Positions 24,746-33,398 are shown, counted from the stretch's first letter. The stretch is 54,788 bases of DNA from Halobium salinum (GCF_026586625.1 NZ_JAODIW010000006.1:320161-374948), one strand, 5' to 3'. Numbers and translations: made by a program. Notes: generated from the sequence alone by a model not told the origin.

Positions 24746-25978
24746 ATGGCTCGGGTGTACGCGGTCGCAAGCGCGAAAGGAGGGGTGGGGAAGACGGCCA
24801 CGGCGGCGAACCTCGCGGCGACGCTCGCCGCGGGGGGCCGGCGGGTCGCCGTCGTGGACGCAGACTTGGGCATGGCGAACCTCGCGGGCGTCCTCGGCGT
24901 CGAGGGGGAACCGACGCTGCACGACGTGCTCGCGGGTCGGGCGACGCCCGCCGAGGCGGCACACGAGGGGCCACACGGCCTCTCGGTCGTCCCGGGCGAG
25001 ACCGACCTCGCGGCGTTCGCCGACGCGGACCCGGCGCGACTCCGGGAAGTGCTCGGCGAGTTCGTCGACTACGACGACGTCGTCATCGACACCGGCGGCG
25101 GCCTCAGCCACGATTCGGTGCTCCCGCTCGGACTGGCCGACGAGGTCCTGCTGGTGTCGACGACCGACGCCACGGCCATCGGCGACACGGAGAAGACCCG
25201 CGAGGTGACAGAGCGCCTCGACGGCGACGTGCGAGGACTCGTGCTGACCCGAAGCGACGACGACCCGGCCGCCGAGGCGGCGGCCGACCGCGTCGCCGCC
25301 GACCGTCTCGTCACCGTCCCGGAGGACCCGGCCGTCTCGACGGCCGCCGGGCGCGGCGAACCGCTCACCGTCTACGACCCCGACGGCCCGGCCGCGAGTG
25401 CGTACCGCGAACTCGCCACCGACCTCGCGGACGGCGACCTCGCGGGTGGGGACGCGCTCGCCGGCGACGAACCGGCGACGACGGTCGAGGAGACACCAGC
25501 GAACGAGGCCGACGAGGTCGACGAGACCGACGAGACCGACGAAGCGGACGACAGTGGGGACGATGCGGGCACCGAGGACGCACCCGCCCCACGCGAACAG
25601 TCGACGACGGCCACGAGTGTCCTCGCCGCGGCCACGGGCGATATCGAGCGTATCGAGCGCGTCGACGCCGAGGCGGACGCGGAGGCGTCGGAGACCGCAG
25701 CCGAGACCGAGTCCGGTGAACCGGGCGGGTCGAGCGAATCCGACGAATCCGGGTCGTCGAGCGATACGGACGGCGTACTCGTCCCCGACGCGGAGGCCGA
25801 CGCCCCCGAAACGACCGAGGCGGCCGACCCCGCCTCCACGGTGACCGAGACGGCGCTCGTCGAGGAGGCAGAGCGTATCGAGGCCGAAGCGCGCGTGGCG
25901 GAGGACGAGGCGGAGGAGGACGCCGAGAGCGAGAAGGCGGACGGCGACCGCGGGTTCCTCGGTCGGCTCCTCGGCTGA
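24746..25978 (+). CDS. minD4: MinD/ParA-family ATPase with long acidic C-terminal extension (MinD4-like)
   Basis: A 410-residue protein. Residues 1-235 form a deviant Walker A ATPase: KGGVGKTATAANLA (about residue 11), VVDADLGMANL, VVIDTGGGLSHDSV. Residues about 240-395 are an acidic, low-complexity extension rich in Glu/Asp/Ala/Thr. The last residues GFLGRLLG resemble the membrane-targeting tip of bacterial MinD (GFLKRLF). In Haloferax volcanii the paralogue MinD4 has such an extension, oscillates, and stimulates correct polar placement of archaella and chemosensory arrays. The gene order with atp, prf1 and argS supports orthology, but the assignment remains inferred. No MinE is visible. Confidence 0.85.
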   Translation: MARVYAVASAKGGVGKTATAANLAATLAAGGRRVAVVDADLGMANLAGVLGVEGEPTLHDVLAGRATPAEAAHEGPHGLSVVPGETDLAAFADADPARLREVLGEFVDYDDVVIDTGGGLSHDSVLPLGLADEVLLVSTTDATAIGDTEKTREVTERLDGDVRGLVLTRSDDDPAAEAAADRVAADRLVTVPEDPAVSTAAGRGEPLTVYDPDGPAASAYRELATDLADGDLAGGDALAGDEPATTVEETPANEADEVDETDETDEADDSGDDAGTEDAPAPREQSTTATSVLAAATGDIERIERVDAEADAEASETAAETESGEPGGSSESDESGSSSDTDGVLVPDAEADAPETTEAADPASTVTETALVEEAERIEAEARVAEDEAEEDAESEKADGDRGFLGRLLG

Positions 25979-26017
25979 AACGGGAAGCTCTTTTATCCCG
26001 CCCACGGGAGGCGTGAC

Positions 26018-26131
26018 ATGGCTATGGCCGAAAGTGACTCGCCCTCGTTCTGGTGGATCGTCGTCTTCCTGTTGCTCGCGCTCGGTCTGGGCGCCGCGGC
26101 GGTGTACGCGGTCGGCGGTACCCTCATCTGA
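26018..26131 (+). CDS. 37-residue single-span membrane peptide
   Basis: The ATG at 26018 (or the second one at 26024) begins MAMAESDSPSFWW, followed by a hydrophobic stretch IVVFLLLALGLGAAAVYAVG and a short end at TLI. This is a single predicted membrane helix with a polar N-terminus. A TATA-like CTTTTATCC (about 25990-25998) lies about 24 nt upstream, so it should be transcribed on its own. It follows minD4 by 39 nt in the same direction. No family was recognised. Codon use resembles the neighbours. The 222 nt between its stop and the end of argS hold nothing recognisable. Confidence 0.7.
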   Translation: MAMAESDSPSFWWIVVFLLLALGLGAAAVYAVGGTLI

Positions 26132-26353
26132 CCGGGTGGGACGCACGGTCGCGCCACCGGCTCCGCCTCGGCGGCCTCGGCGCAGTCCACGTATCGGCTC
26201 GGTGCCGCAGTCGGTGTCGCGCTCGGCTCGGCGCCGTGGACACAGCCGCGCATGACGAGCGAGAAGCGAGTCGCCCACCGAGCGAGAGGATGGGGCGCCC
26301 ACTCGCCGTCTCTCTCGGCGATTCCTGCGTGACTCCGTCCGCCTCGCGTCGAG

Positions 26354-28117
26354 CTACATCGAGGTCGGCGCCGCGATGCCGAGCACGGCCAGCGCGTTGG
26401 CGACCGTGTTGCGGGCGGCGACGACGAGCGCGAGTCGGGCGGTGCGGACCTCCTCTCTCTCGGCGCCGAGCACCTGGCACTCGCGGTAGAAGGCGTTGAA
26501 CGCCTCGGCGAACTCGCGGACGTACGTCGCGACGGTGTGGGGTTCGAGGTCCTCCGCGGCGGTCTCGACGACCGCGGGGAACCGGGCGATAGTGCGAAGC
26601 AGTTCTCGCTCCGCGGGGTGGTCGAGGACGGCCGGGTCGGCGGCCGTCGGGTCGACCGTCAACCCCTCCGAGTCGGCCTCGTCGAGGATGCCGCAGGCGC
26701 GCGCGTGGACGTACTGGACGTACGGAGCGCTCTGGGCCTCGAAGTCGAGGGCGCGCTCCCACTCGAAGGTGATTCCCTTCGTGGGCTGTTTCGAGACGAT
26801 GTCGTAGCGGACGGCGCCGATGCCGACCTGGTGGGCGATGCGCTCGACGTCGTCGTCGTCGAGTTCGTCGTCGCGAATCCGGCTGTCGAGGCGCTTCTCG
26901 ACCTCGTCGCGGGCGCGGTCGATAGCCTCGTCGAGCAGGTCGTCGAGGTCGACGCCGGTGCCCTCACGGGTGCTCATCCCGCCCTCGGGGAGGTTCACCC
27001 ACGAGTAGAACGTCGAGGTGAGCTGGTCGATGTCGTTGCCGAGAATCTCGAGGGCCGCTTCGAGCTGGTCGGCGTGGAGCTTCTGGTCCTCCCCGAGCAC
27101 GGTGATGGCTTCGTCGAAGCGCTCGAACTTCCACTCGTGGTGGGCGAGGTCGCGGGTCGTGTAGAGGGTCGTTCCATCGGAGCGCAGGAAGACGAACGAC
27201 TTCTCGATACCCCACTCCTCCAAGTCGAGCACCCACGCGCCCTCGTCGCGCTCTGCGTACTGGCTCTCGCGGAGGCGGTCGACGAGCGCGTCCGAACTCC
27301 CGTCCCGGAGGAACTGCGTCTCCTTCACGAACCGGTCGAACTCCGCGGGGAGGCGCCCGAGCGACTCGCGCATCCCGGCGAGCACGCTGTCGACGACGTG
27401 GCTCACGCGCTCGTAGGTTTCGTCGTCGCCGGTCTCCAGTCCGCGGATGATGGCCTCGATTTCGGCCTCGGCGGCCTCGGCTTCCTCCTCGTCGGCGTCG
27501 TCGAGCCACGCGTTCCCCTTGCGGTAGTAGCGCACAAACTCGTAGTCGGCGCGGTCGCGCTCGGGCACGGGGAGGTCCTCCTCGTCGAAGCGTTCGTACG
27601 CCCACGTGAACAGCGCCATCTGGCGGCCGGCGTCGTTGACGTAGTACTCCCGCGTCACGTCGTAGCCGGCGAAGTCGAGGCTGTTCGCGATGGCGTCGCC
27701 GATGATGGGGTTACGCGCACGCCCCACGTGAACCGGGCCGGTCGGGTTCGCGCTGGTGTGCTCGACGACGACGCTCGTTCCTCGGTCCTCGAGGCGGCCC
27801 CACGACTCGTCGCCGCTCCCGTCGAGCGTGGCGGCGTAGTAGGCGTCGCTCACTTCGAAGTTGACGTACGGTCCCTGGGTGCCCACGTCGCCGACGTACT
27901 CGTAGCCCGACCCGTCGATTTCGTCGGCGACCCGCGCGGCGACCTGTGGCGGTGCCTGCCCCAGTTCGCCGGCGAGCCGGAAGGCGACGCTCGAGGCGAG
28001 GACGGCCGGCACGTCCTCGGGCGGCTCCTCCACGCCGAGGTCGTCGGTCGGCAGGTCCATCGAGGTGAGGGCGGCCGTGAGCGCGTCCTCGACCTCGCGG
28101 CGGAACTCCCTGAACAT
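26354..28117 (-). CDS. argS: Arginyl-tRNA synthetase
   Basis: A 587-residue class I synthetase. It has the N-terminal Add1 domain ([14 protein letters not shown]), HIGH-type motif in [18 protein letters not shown] (about residue 115-135), an Arg/tRNA-binding YVNDAGRQM segment, the degenerate KMSKS region [14 protein letters not shown], and the C-terminal DALR anticodon-binding domain. The ATG at 28117 starts the family N-terminus ([17 protein letters not shown]). A minus-strand CCATTTACC box centred near 28145 lies 28 nt upstream, indicating a leaderless mRNA. The longer in-frame extension is not supported. Confidence 0.97.
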   Translation of the reverse strand: MFREFRREVEDALTAALTSMDLPTDDLGVEEPPEDVPAVLASSVAFRLAGELGQAPPQVAARVADEIDGSGYEYVGDVGTQGPYVNFEVSDAYYAATLDGSGDESWGRLEDRGTSVVVEHTSANPTGPVHVGRARNPIIGDAIANSLDFAGYDVTREYYVNDAGRQMALFTWAYERFDEEDLPVPERDRADYEFVRYYRKGNAWLDDADEEEAEAAEAEIEAIIRGLETGDDETYERVSHVVDSVLAGMRESLGRLPAEFDRFVKETQFLRDGSSDALVDRLRESQYAERDEGAWVLDLEEWGIEKSFVFLRSDGTTLYTTRDLAHHEWKFERFDEAITVLGEDQKLHADQLEAALEILGNDIDQLTSTFYSWVNLPEGGMSTREGTGVDLDDLLDEAIDRARDEVEKRLDSRIRDDELDDDDVERIAHQVGIGAVRYDIVSKQPTKGITFEWERALDFEAQSAPYVQYVHARACGILDEADSEGLTVDPTAADPAVLDHPAERELLRTIARFPAVVETAAEDLEPHTVATYVREFAEAFNAFYRECQVLGAEREEVRTARLALVVAARNTVANALAVLGIAAPTSM

Positions 28118-28622
28118 GTGCCCGGCTTCACGAGCGGCGGGTAAATGGGTTGCTACCTGCGGTCGCGAGGGCCACGTCTCGCTCGGCCGCGTCGGCGGTC
28201 CGCTCGGGATACGCCTGGTCCACGAGCGAGACGTATCAGAATCTCTGGAAACCAAATCGTGTTGGAATCAGAGCTATGCAGAACGGCCCCCTGGTCCCAT
28301 ACACGGCACCGACTCATTCGCGTGCCGTGCATTCCGGCGACGTCCGTCCCCTCGGACGGACGTTTCCAGGATAGCGGTCAGTTCCCTCCCTCCCTCCCAT
28401 ACCCCTCCGAACTACACCCCCACGAGCGACGGCCCCGTCCCCGCTCGCTTCCCGAGTCGCGTAGCCACCGCTCCGGAGTGACTCGTCGGGACCGACGCGC
28501 TTAGGCCGGGGCGCTCCGTAGCGTCGGTCGACGCGGGAAGGTCCGCCGGACAACCCCGTAACGATTCTGAGACGCATTCCACTTCCGTCACGCTTATCCC
28601 GAGCGCCTCCCAAGCCTGAGTC
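28118..28622. other. 505-nt divergent gap between argS and rbkR
   Basis: No gene was recognised. Besides the argS promoter (about 28145) and an rbkR TATA-like CGCTTATCC (about 28591-28599), it contains two perfect inverted repeats side by side: CACGGCAC (28302-28309) with GTGCCGTG (28322-28329), and CGTCCGTCC (28341-28349) with GGACGGACG (28354-28362, loop CCTC), the latter followed by TTTCC. The middle part (28235-28300) is less GC-rich than the flanks. No archaeal FMN riboswitch is known or seen. Confidence 0.5.
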
Positions 28623-29393
28623 ATGGCAGAAACGGCAGCAGCGACCGCCGTCGGACCCGACGAGGTCGCCGCGCTGAAGCACGTCGCCCTCGACGGGGGT
28701 CTGACCGGGCCCGTGAAGGTCTCCTGTTCCGGTCTCGCCTCCCGCCTCGACGCCTCCACCCAGACCGCCTCCCGGAGACTCCAGCGGCTCGAAGCCGCCG
28801 GGCTCGTCGACCGCGACGTGGTCAGCGACGGGCAGTGGGTCGAGCTCACGCCCGCCGGCAAGAGCCGTCTCCGCGAGGAGTACGAGCAGTATCGTCGGCT
28901 GTTCGAGTCGGCCGCGAGCGTCTCCCTCCGCGGGACGGTCACCGGCGGGATGGGCGAGGGTCGCCACTACATCTCGCTGCCGGGGTACATGGAGCAGTTC
29001 CGCGAGCGACTCGGCTACGAGCCGTTCCCGGGCACGCTGAACGTCGACCTCGACGAGGAGAGCGTGCGCGCCCGCGCCGCGGTGAGCTCGCTCGACCCGG
29101 TCCCCATCGACGGTTGGGAGGACGAAGAACGGACGTTCGGCCCCGCCTCGTGCTACGAGGCGACGGTGCGCCGCGCCGACGACGAGGCGACGGGCGGAGA
29201 CGGGGTCGAGGACACGGACGTGGACGGGAACGCGGACGGGGACGAAATCGCCGCCCCGGCGCACATCATCGTCCCCGAGCGCACCCACCACGACGAGACC
29301 CAACTCGAGGTCATCGCCCCGGCGAAGCTCCGGGACGAACTCGGCCTGGACGACGGTGACGCCGTCGTCGTCCGGGTGGAGGACGCCGAATGA
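28623..29393 (+). CDS. rbkR: Bifunctional HTH regulator / CTP-dependent riboflavin kinase
   Basis: A 256-residue fusion. Residues about 15-90 are a winged helix ([35 protein letters not shown]). Residues about 97-255 are the archaeal riboflavin kinase fold, with [33 protein letters not shown] and a C-terminal [14 protein letters not shown]. The enzyme makes FMN from riboflavin using CTP, and the HTH part represses riboflavin genes in characterised archaeal RbkR proteins. A haloarchaeal acidic insert (about residues 187-205) lies in the kinase domain. It overlaps ribB by 4 nt (ATGA), so regulator and pathway enzyme form one operon. Confidence 0.93.
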   Translation: MAETAAATAVGPDEVAALKHVALDGGLTGPVKVSCSGLASRLDASTQTASRRLQRLEAAGLVDRDVVSDGQWVELTPAGKSRLREEYEQYRRLFESAASVSLRGTVTGGMGEGRHYISLPGYMEQFRERLGYEPFPGTLNVDLDEESVRARAAVSSLDPVPIDGWEDEERTFGPASCYEATVRRADDEATGGDGVEDTDVDGNADGDEIAAPAHIIVPERTHHDETQLEVIAPAKLRDELGLDDGDAVVVRVEDAE

Positions 29394-30148
29394 CGGGTGA
29401 CGTGGAGGGCGCGGCGGGGGCGACCCCGGCCGACGCCGAGGGCGAGTCGGCGTCGTCGACGGCGGAACACGAGTACGCGGACGAGGCGGACGACGCGGTC
29501 GCCCGGGCGGTCGCGGCGTTTCGCGCCGGCGAGCCCGTGCTGATTCACGACTTCGACGACCGCGAAGGGGAGACCGACCTCGTCTACCCCGCCGGCGCCG
29601 TCGACGCCGCGGCCGTGGCCCGCATGCGCAACGACGCCGGGGGACTCGTCTGTGCCGCGCTCTCCGACGCGGTCGCGGAGGCGTTCTCCCTCCCCTTCCT
29701 CCACGAGGCGTTCGACCACCCGGCGGCGGCGAATCAGGACGTGTCCTACGACGACCGCTCGTCGTTCTCGCTCACGGTGAACCACCGCGAGACGTTCACC
29801 GGAGTCACCGACGACGACCGCGCGCTCACCATCTCGTCGCTCGCGGCGGCCGCAGACGCCGCCGTCGAGACCGACTACGACGCGGACGACTTCGCCGCCG
29901 AGTTCCGCGCGCCCGGTCACGTCCACCTGCTCCGGGCCGCGCCGGGCCTGCTCGACGACCGCCAGGGCCACACGGAGTTGGGCATCGCGCTCGCCGACGA
30001 GGCCGACCTCCCGCCCGCGGTCGTCGTCTGTGAGATGCTCGACGACGAGACCGGCGGCGCCCTGCCGACGACCGCCGCCCGCGACTACGCCCGCCGCAAC
30101 GGGTTCGCCTACGTCGAGGGCGCCGCCCTGCTCTCCTCGCTCCGCTGA
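29390..30148 (+). CDS. ribB: 3,4-dihydroxy-2-butanone 4-phosphate synthase
   Basis: This 252-residue enzyme converts ribulose 5-phosphate into dihydroxybutanone phosphate, the four-carbon unit of riboflavin. Motifs present are [15 protein letters not shown] (acidic metal/substrate loop), [30 protein letters not shown] and [17 protein letters not shown] followed by CEMLDDETG. The N-terminal about 35 residues are a disordered acidic extension. It is translationally coupled to rbkR. No GTP cyclohydrolase or lumazine synthase gene is adjacent. Confidence 0.94.
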   Translation: MTGDVEGAAGATPADAEGESASSTAEHEYADEADDAVARAVAAFRAGEPVLIHDFDDREGETDLVYPAGAVDAAAVARMRNDAGGLVCAALSDAVAEAFSLPFLHEAFDHPAAANQDVSYDDRSSFSLTVNHRETFTGVTDDDRALTISSLAAAADAAVETDYDADDFAAEFRAPGHVHLLRAAPGLLDDRQGHTELGIALADEADLPPAVVVCEMLDDETGGALPTTAARDYARRNGFAYVEGAALLSSLR

Positions 30149-30154
30149 CTCCCC

Positions 30155-31054
30155 CTATCGCAGGTCCCGCCAGCTCTTCTTCGCCTCCCACCCCAGCAGT
30201 TCCTCCGCCTTCGCGGTGTCGACCAGCGCCTCGTACCCCTCCAACTCCCGCCGGAGCGTCGCCGCCGGGTACTCCTCGGCGACGACGCGCTCGCTCTCGG
30301 CCTCGACGCTCGTGTCGGGCGCGGAGAGCCAGAACCGTTCGTGGCCCGCGAAGTCGGCCTCGACACAGCGTCGAACCAACCGGACCGCGTCGTCGACGTG
30401 GACGTACGCGAACAGCGTGTTGTGGGCGGTGTGGTGGTGCGTCGACTCGCGTAGCCCGTCGAGCGAGCGGTCGGCCTCGACGAACGTCTCCCGGCAGTCG
30501 GCGTCGCTCGTCACCCACGGGAAGCGAAGCGAGGCGATTTTTCCGGGGGCGCTCTCGCGGCGCGCGAACCCGTCGGCGACGACCTCGACGGTCTGCTTGC
30601 CGAGGCCGTAGGGGTTCGACGGGCTGAGCCGGTGGGACTCGTCGACCGGGAGGGCGTCGACCTCGACGGGTTTCTCCTCGAATCCCGCTCCGAGGGCGCT
30701 CATGCTGGACGCGAGGGTGGCCGATTCGAGGCCGAGCGCCCCCGCCGCCTCCAGAACGTGGTAGGCCGACACGACGTTGCTCTCGAAGACGACGTGGCCG
30801 GGGTCCTCGGTCGGGGTGGGAACCGACCCGAGGTGGACGACCGCGTCGGCGTCGCTCTCGGCGAGCGCGGCGTACACCTGCCCGGCGTCGAGGAGGTCCA
30901 CCCGCCGGTAGGCGTCGGCGGTCTCTTCGCGGCGACTCCCGCGGCTCAGGTTGACCGTCCGGTACCCGGCTTCGGCGAGGTGTGCGAGGACGGCGCTCCC
31001 GAGCGTCCCGTTACCGCCGGTGACGGCGACGGTCGTCGCGGCGTCGATTGCCAT
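30155..31054 (-). CDS. NAD-dependent epimerase/dehydratase (extended SDR)
   Basis: A 299-residue extended short-chain dehydrogenase with the cofactor motif VAVTGGNGTLGSAVLAHL, a central Ser (ATLASSMSALGAG) and the catalytic YGLGK (PSNPYGLGKQTVEVVAD), plus a C-terminal substrate domain. Related haloarchaeal proteins act on sugars or uronates, but the substrate cannot be read here. The ATG at 31054 is preferred. A TATA-like CTTTTGT sits at about 31078-31085 on the minus strand, which would overlap the alternative ATG at 31081. It converges with ribB with a 6-nt gap. Confidence 0.88.
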   Translation of the reverse strand: MAIDAATTVAVTGGNGTLGSAVLAHLAEAGYRTVNLSRGSRREETADAYRRVDLLDAGQVYAALAESDADAVVHLGSVPTPTEDPGHVVFESNVVSAYHVLEAAGALGLESATLASSMSALGAGFEEKPVEVDALPVDESHRLSPSNPYGLGKQTVEVVADGFARRESAPGKIASLRFPWVTSDADCRETFVEADRSLDGLRESTHHHTAHNTLFAYVHVDDAVRLVRRCVEADFAGHERFWLSAPDTSVEAESERVVAEEYPAATLRRELEGYEALVDTAKAEELLGWEAKKSWRDLR

Positions 31055-31141
31055 GGTGTGCGCTTCACCGTAGTCGGACAAAAGCGTGCGGCCAGGCAGG
31101 CCGGGTCGGGGCGGGCGACTCGAACCGTGCGGTCGACGAGG

Positions 31142-31774
31142 CTACAACGGCACCGCAGTCAGCCACACCTCGTCGAGCCACACGCTCTGGGTGGTCCCCT
31201 CGTTGTCCGTCTCCACCTGGAGCTTCGGGACGAAGTCGCTCGTCCCGAAGTCGGCGTCGGCGACGTGGAGGACGGGCTGGTCGGCGTCGCCGAGGAGGAA
31301 CGTCGCCTCGCCGTCTCCCGGGCGGATGCGGAGTTCACACCGAACCCGTCCGTCGGCCGTGACCCAGCCGTATTCGATTCGGCGGTCGGTCTGGGAGCCG
31401 TTCCGTCCGAACATGAGGTGGTTTCCGACCGAGCGGGCGTCCTCGCCGGCGACGACCCAGTCGTCCGACACCGTCGGCCCGACCGCGTCCGAGAAGGTGA
31501 GGTTGAACTTGTTGCGGCCGGTCAGGTCGTGGCTGAACGTACAGCCGAGGCGGAGCTCCGCGAAGTACGAGGTGTACAGCCACCGCGGGCTCGCCCCGTC
31601 CTCGGTCGCGAACTCGACGCCGCCGGCGGTGTTCGGCGCCTGAATCTCCAGTTGCGCCTTCCGGAGGTTCTCGTCGAGGGTGACGCCGCCGTACCCCCGA
31701 AGCCAGTCGGGCGTCCCGGTCATGAACCCGGTGTGGAGGGTCTTCTCGATTCGCGGCGACGGCCGGTCCCACAT
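31142..31774 (-). CDS. Concanavalin A-like (LamG-type) domain protein
   Basis: A 210-residue, mostly beta-strand protein without its own signal peptide (RWLYTSYFAELRLGCTFSHD, GEATFLLGDADQPVLHVADA, QSVWLDEVWLTAVPL). The jelly-roll look suggests a carbohydrate-binding or glycan-hydrolase-associated lectin fold. Its ATG shares one base with the stop of the GH43-like gene (TGATG), so it is translationally coupled to it. A concanavalin-like domain often accompanies GH43 catalytic domains, here as a separate chain. Without a signal it may stay cytosolic or be exported in complex with its partner. Moderate certainty on fold, none on substrate. Confidence 0.7.
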   Translation of the reverse strand: MWDRPSPRIEKTLHTGFMTGTPDWLRGYGGVTLDENLRKAQLEIQAPNTAGGVEFATEDGASPRWLYTSYFAELRLGCTFSHDLTGRNKFNLTFSDAVGPTVSDDWVVAGEDARSVGNHLMFGRNGSQTDRRIEYGWVTADGRVRCELRIRPGDGEATFLLGDADQPVLHVADADFGTSDFVPKLQVETDNEGTTQSVWLDEVWLTAVPL

Positions 31775-33081
31775 CAGTACACACCCCCGTCGAGTTCCGC
31801 GAGCGCGAGCCCGCCGTTCGTGGTGTAGGCGACGTACGCGGTCGACTCGTGGACGAACCAGTACGGGTTGTACACGCCGCCCGACTCCCAGGTTTCGGTC
31901 TCGCCGAACACTCGCGTCGGCGGGGCGATGCGCCGGGGGGAGAGAAACGGGGCGGCGTACACCTCCTTGCCGCCGCCGTCGGCGCCGGAGGTCTGGGGGC
32001 TCACGACGCCGACCCAGTAGTAGGTCCCGTTGTAGGCGACGACGTTGGTGGCGTTCCACTCGATGCGCCGGTCGTCGCCGCCGAGCGTCTCCACGTCGTT
32101 CACGAGCGGCGCCGAGGTGTGCCAGTTTTGGAAGTCGGTGCTCGTCGAGTAGGCGAATCGCGGGTAGTCGCCGCCGCCCATCAGGTGGTAGCCGACCCAG
32201 CGCTCGCCGTGGCGGAACGGCCGGAAGTAGCCGGTGTGTGAGTTCCCCGGATACTCGGCCGGCGCGTCGAGCAACAGCCCCTCGTCGGTCCAGTTCACGC
32301 CGTCCGTCGAGGTGGCGACCCCCGTCGACTGGAACGTCCCGAGGTCGGTCGAGTGGTAGGTCATCTTCAGTTCGCCCGCCCGGTCGTCCCAGACGACCGC
32401 CGGCGTCTCGTCCTGTCCGGCGTGGGCGTCGAACACCTTCCCGCGGTCGGTGACGGGGCCGCCCGGTTCCGAGAACGTGGCGAGGCCGACTCCGCCGCTC
32501 GTGTGGTCCTCCGAGAAGTAGAGGTAGTACGTGTCGAGCGGGTTCGACAGCACCTCGTCCGCCTTCAGCACCCACGGCCAGTACACGTCCCGGGTCGTCC
32601 ACGACAGGTCGGCGGCGCTCAGAAGCGGGGTCTTCGACGCGACCGACCAATCCTGGTACTGGCTGTACCCGCGGGGCTGTGCCGCACCCGTCGTCGCCGT
32701 CGCCGGCAGGCCGTTGTGCAGTCGGTTCGCGTGCACTTCCTCGGCGAACACGTCGACGGGTTCGTCCGGCGACCCGACGTCCTCGGCGTCGGGGTCCCCG
32801 GCGGCGCTCGCCCGCCCGGTCGCGTCGCTCCCGAGCAGGCCGCCCGCGAGCACCGCCGCCCCGCCCGCGAGCGTCCCGCGTCGGGTGAGCGTCGTCGCGG
32901 CATCGACTCGCCCGTCCGTCCGCTCGCCTCGCTCGGGACGGTCTCCGCCTCCGTCACTTTCGTTTCCTCCGGTGCCGGCATCCGCTTCCGGCCGGTCGAG
33001 CAGCGCCGCGAGCGCCGCGAGTTGGTCGTCGGTGAACGCCTCTCGGTGTTCCGGCGGCAGGTCCCCGCGTGAGAGGGTCAC
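31774..33081 (-). CDS. GH43-like five-bladed beta-propeller, Tat-type export signal
   Basis: A 435-residue protein. Residues 1-58 are a polar/helical extension (DLPPEHREAFTDDQLAALAA). Residues about 63-95 form a twin-arginine signal (LTRRGTLAGGAAVLAGGLLG). Residues about 120-435 form a propeller of the GH32/43 superfamily with repeated blade motifs: YYLYFSEDHTSGGVGLATFS, AVVWDDRAGELKMTYHS, GVATSTDGVNWTDEG, GRWVGYH-like ERWVGYHLMGG and FAYSTSTDFQNWH. These are typical of arabinosidase/xylosidase-like hydrolases, but catalytic Asp/Glu assignments are uncertain. The start is a GTG whose GTGA overlaps the stop of a 51-codon upstream gene. The long polar stretch before the twin arginines is odd. 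Confidence 0.78.
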   Translation of the reverse strand: MTLSRGDLPPEHREAFTDDQLAALAALLDRPEADAGTGGNESDGGGDRPERGERTDGRVDAATTLTRRGTLAGGAAVLAGGLLGSDATGRASAAGDPDAEDVGSPDEPVDVFAEEVHANRLHNGLPATATTGAAQPRGYSQYQDWSVASKTPLLSAADLSWTTRDVYWPWVLKADEVLSNPLDTYYLYFSEDHTSGGVGLATFSEPGGPVTDRGKVFDAHAGQDETPAVVWDDRAGELKMTYHSTDLGTFQSTGVATSTDGVNWTDEGLLLDAPAEYPGNSHTGYFRPFRHGERWVGYHLMGGGDYPRFAYSTSTDFQNWHTSAPLVNDVETLGGDDRRIEWNATNVVAYNGTYYWVGVVSPQTSGADGGGKEVYAAPFLSPRRIAPPTRVFGETETWESGGVYNPYWFVHESTAYVAYTTNGGLALAELDGGVY

Positions 33082-33233
33082 TGCCGAACCTCGTCGCCAC
33101 GTGCCTGCCGAACCTCCTCGCCACGTGCGCTCTCTCTCCCTCGTCCGCTCGGCTCACTCCGTCCGCCCGGACTCCCGTGTTCGTCCGGCCGCGACGACGC
33201 TCGAACCGACCTCGGTGTGCTGGGGTGTGTCAT
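33078..33233 (-). CDS. 51-residue leader gene coupled to the GH43-like gene
   Basis: The ATG at 33233 opens a 52-codon frame encoding a Arg/Ser/Glu-rich, hydrophilic peptide (begins MTHPSTPRSVRASS). Its last 16 codons are a tandem duplication (ARGEEVRQ then ARGDEVRQ). Its TGA overlaps the GTG of the next gene in the sequence GTGA. A minus-strand TATA-like TTTATTGA (33265-33272) is about 35 nt before the ATG, giving a nearly leaderless mRNA. Without this frame the GH43-like mRNA would carry a leader of about 160 nt. The peptide has no signal or membrane helix. No family recognised. Confidence 0.55.
   Translation of the reverse strand: MTHPSTPRSVRASSRPDEHGSPGGRSEPSGRGRESARGEEVRQARGDEVRQ
33081..33128. 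repeat. Tandem direct repeat, 2 x 24 bp
   Basis: Units 33081-33104 and 33105-33128 begin CTGCCGAACCTC and end CTCGCCACGTGC or CGTCGCCACGTGC-like. They differ by a single base. The 24-bp length preserves the reading frame and duplicates eight codons at the end of the leader gene at 33078-33233. Confidence 0.85.
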
Positions 33234-33264
33234 TTGTCTCGCGCCAACACGAGTGGAACGGTCC

Positions 33265-33272
33265 TCAATAAA
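33265..33272 (-). promoter_or_regulatory. TATA box of the leader-GH43-lectin operon
   Basis: Read on the minus strand: CTTTATTGAGG, an A/T island centred about 35 nt before the ATG at 33233 and about 187 nt before the GTG of the GH43-like gene. The remaining bases up to 33398 contain no gene and no clear TATA box for the plus-strand lipoprotein gene. Confidence 0.55.
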
Positions 33273-33398
33273 GACTGTCCACACTTGCAACCGCCGCGAC
33301 TCCGCTCGGGGGTCGGCCCTGCTCGCGACCGAGCCACCGTCTCGCACGTCTGTCCGTCGCTCGACACGTTCATCTCTGCGGCCGCCGTTCGATCCCCG

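Noticed and set aside
24551-26302. A 583-codon minus-strand frame opposite the minD4-like gene
   Set aside because: The plus strand encodes clear Walker motifs and has a strong TATA box. The minus frame is an Arg/Gly-rich shadow.
28118-28622. An FMN riboswitch before the riboflavin operon
   Set aside because: No conserved RFN core is visible. Archaea use the RbkR protein for this control.
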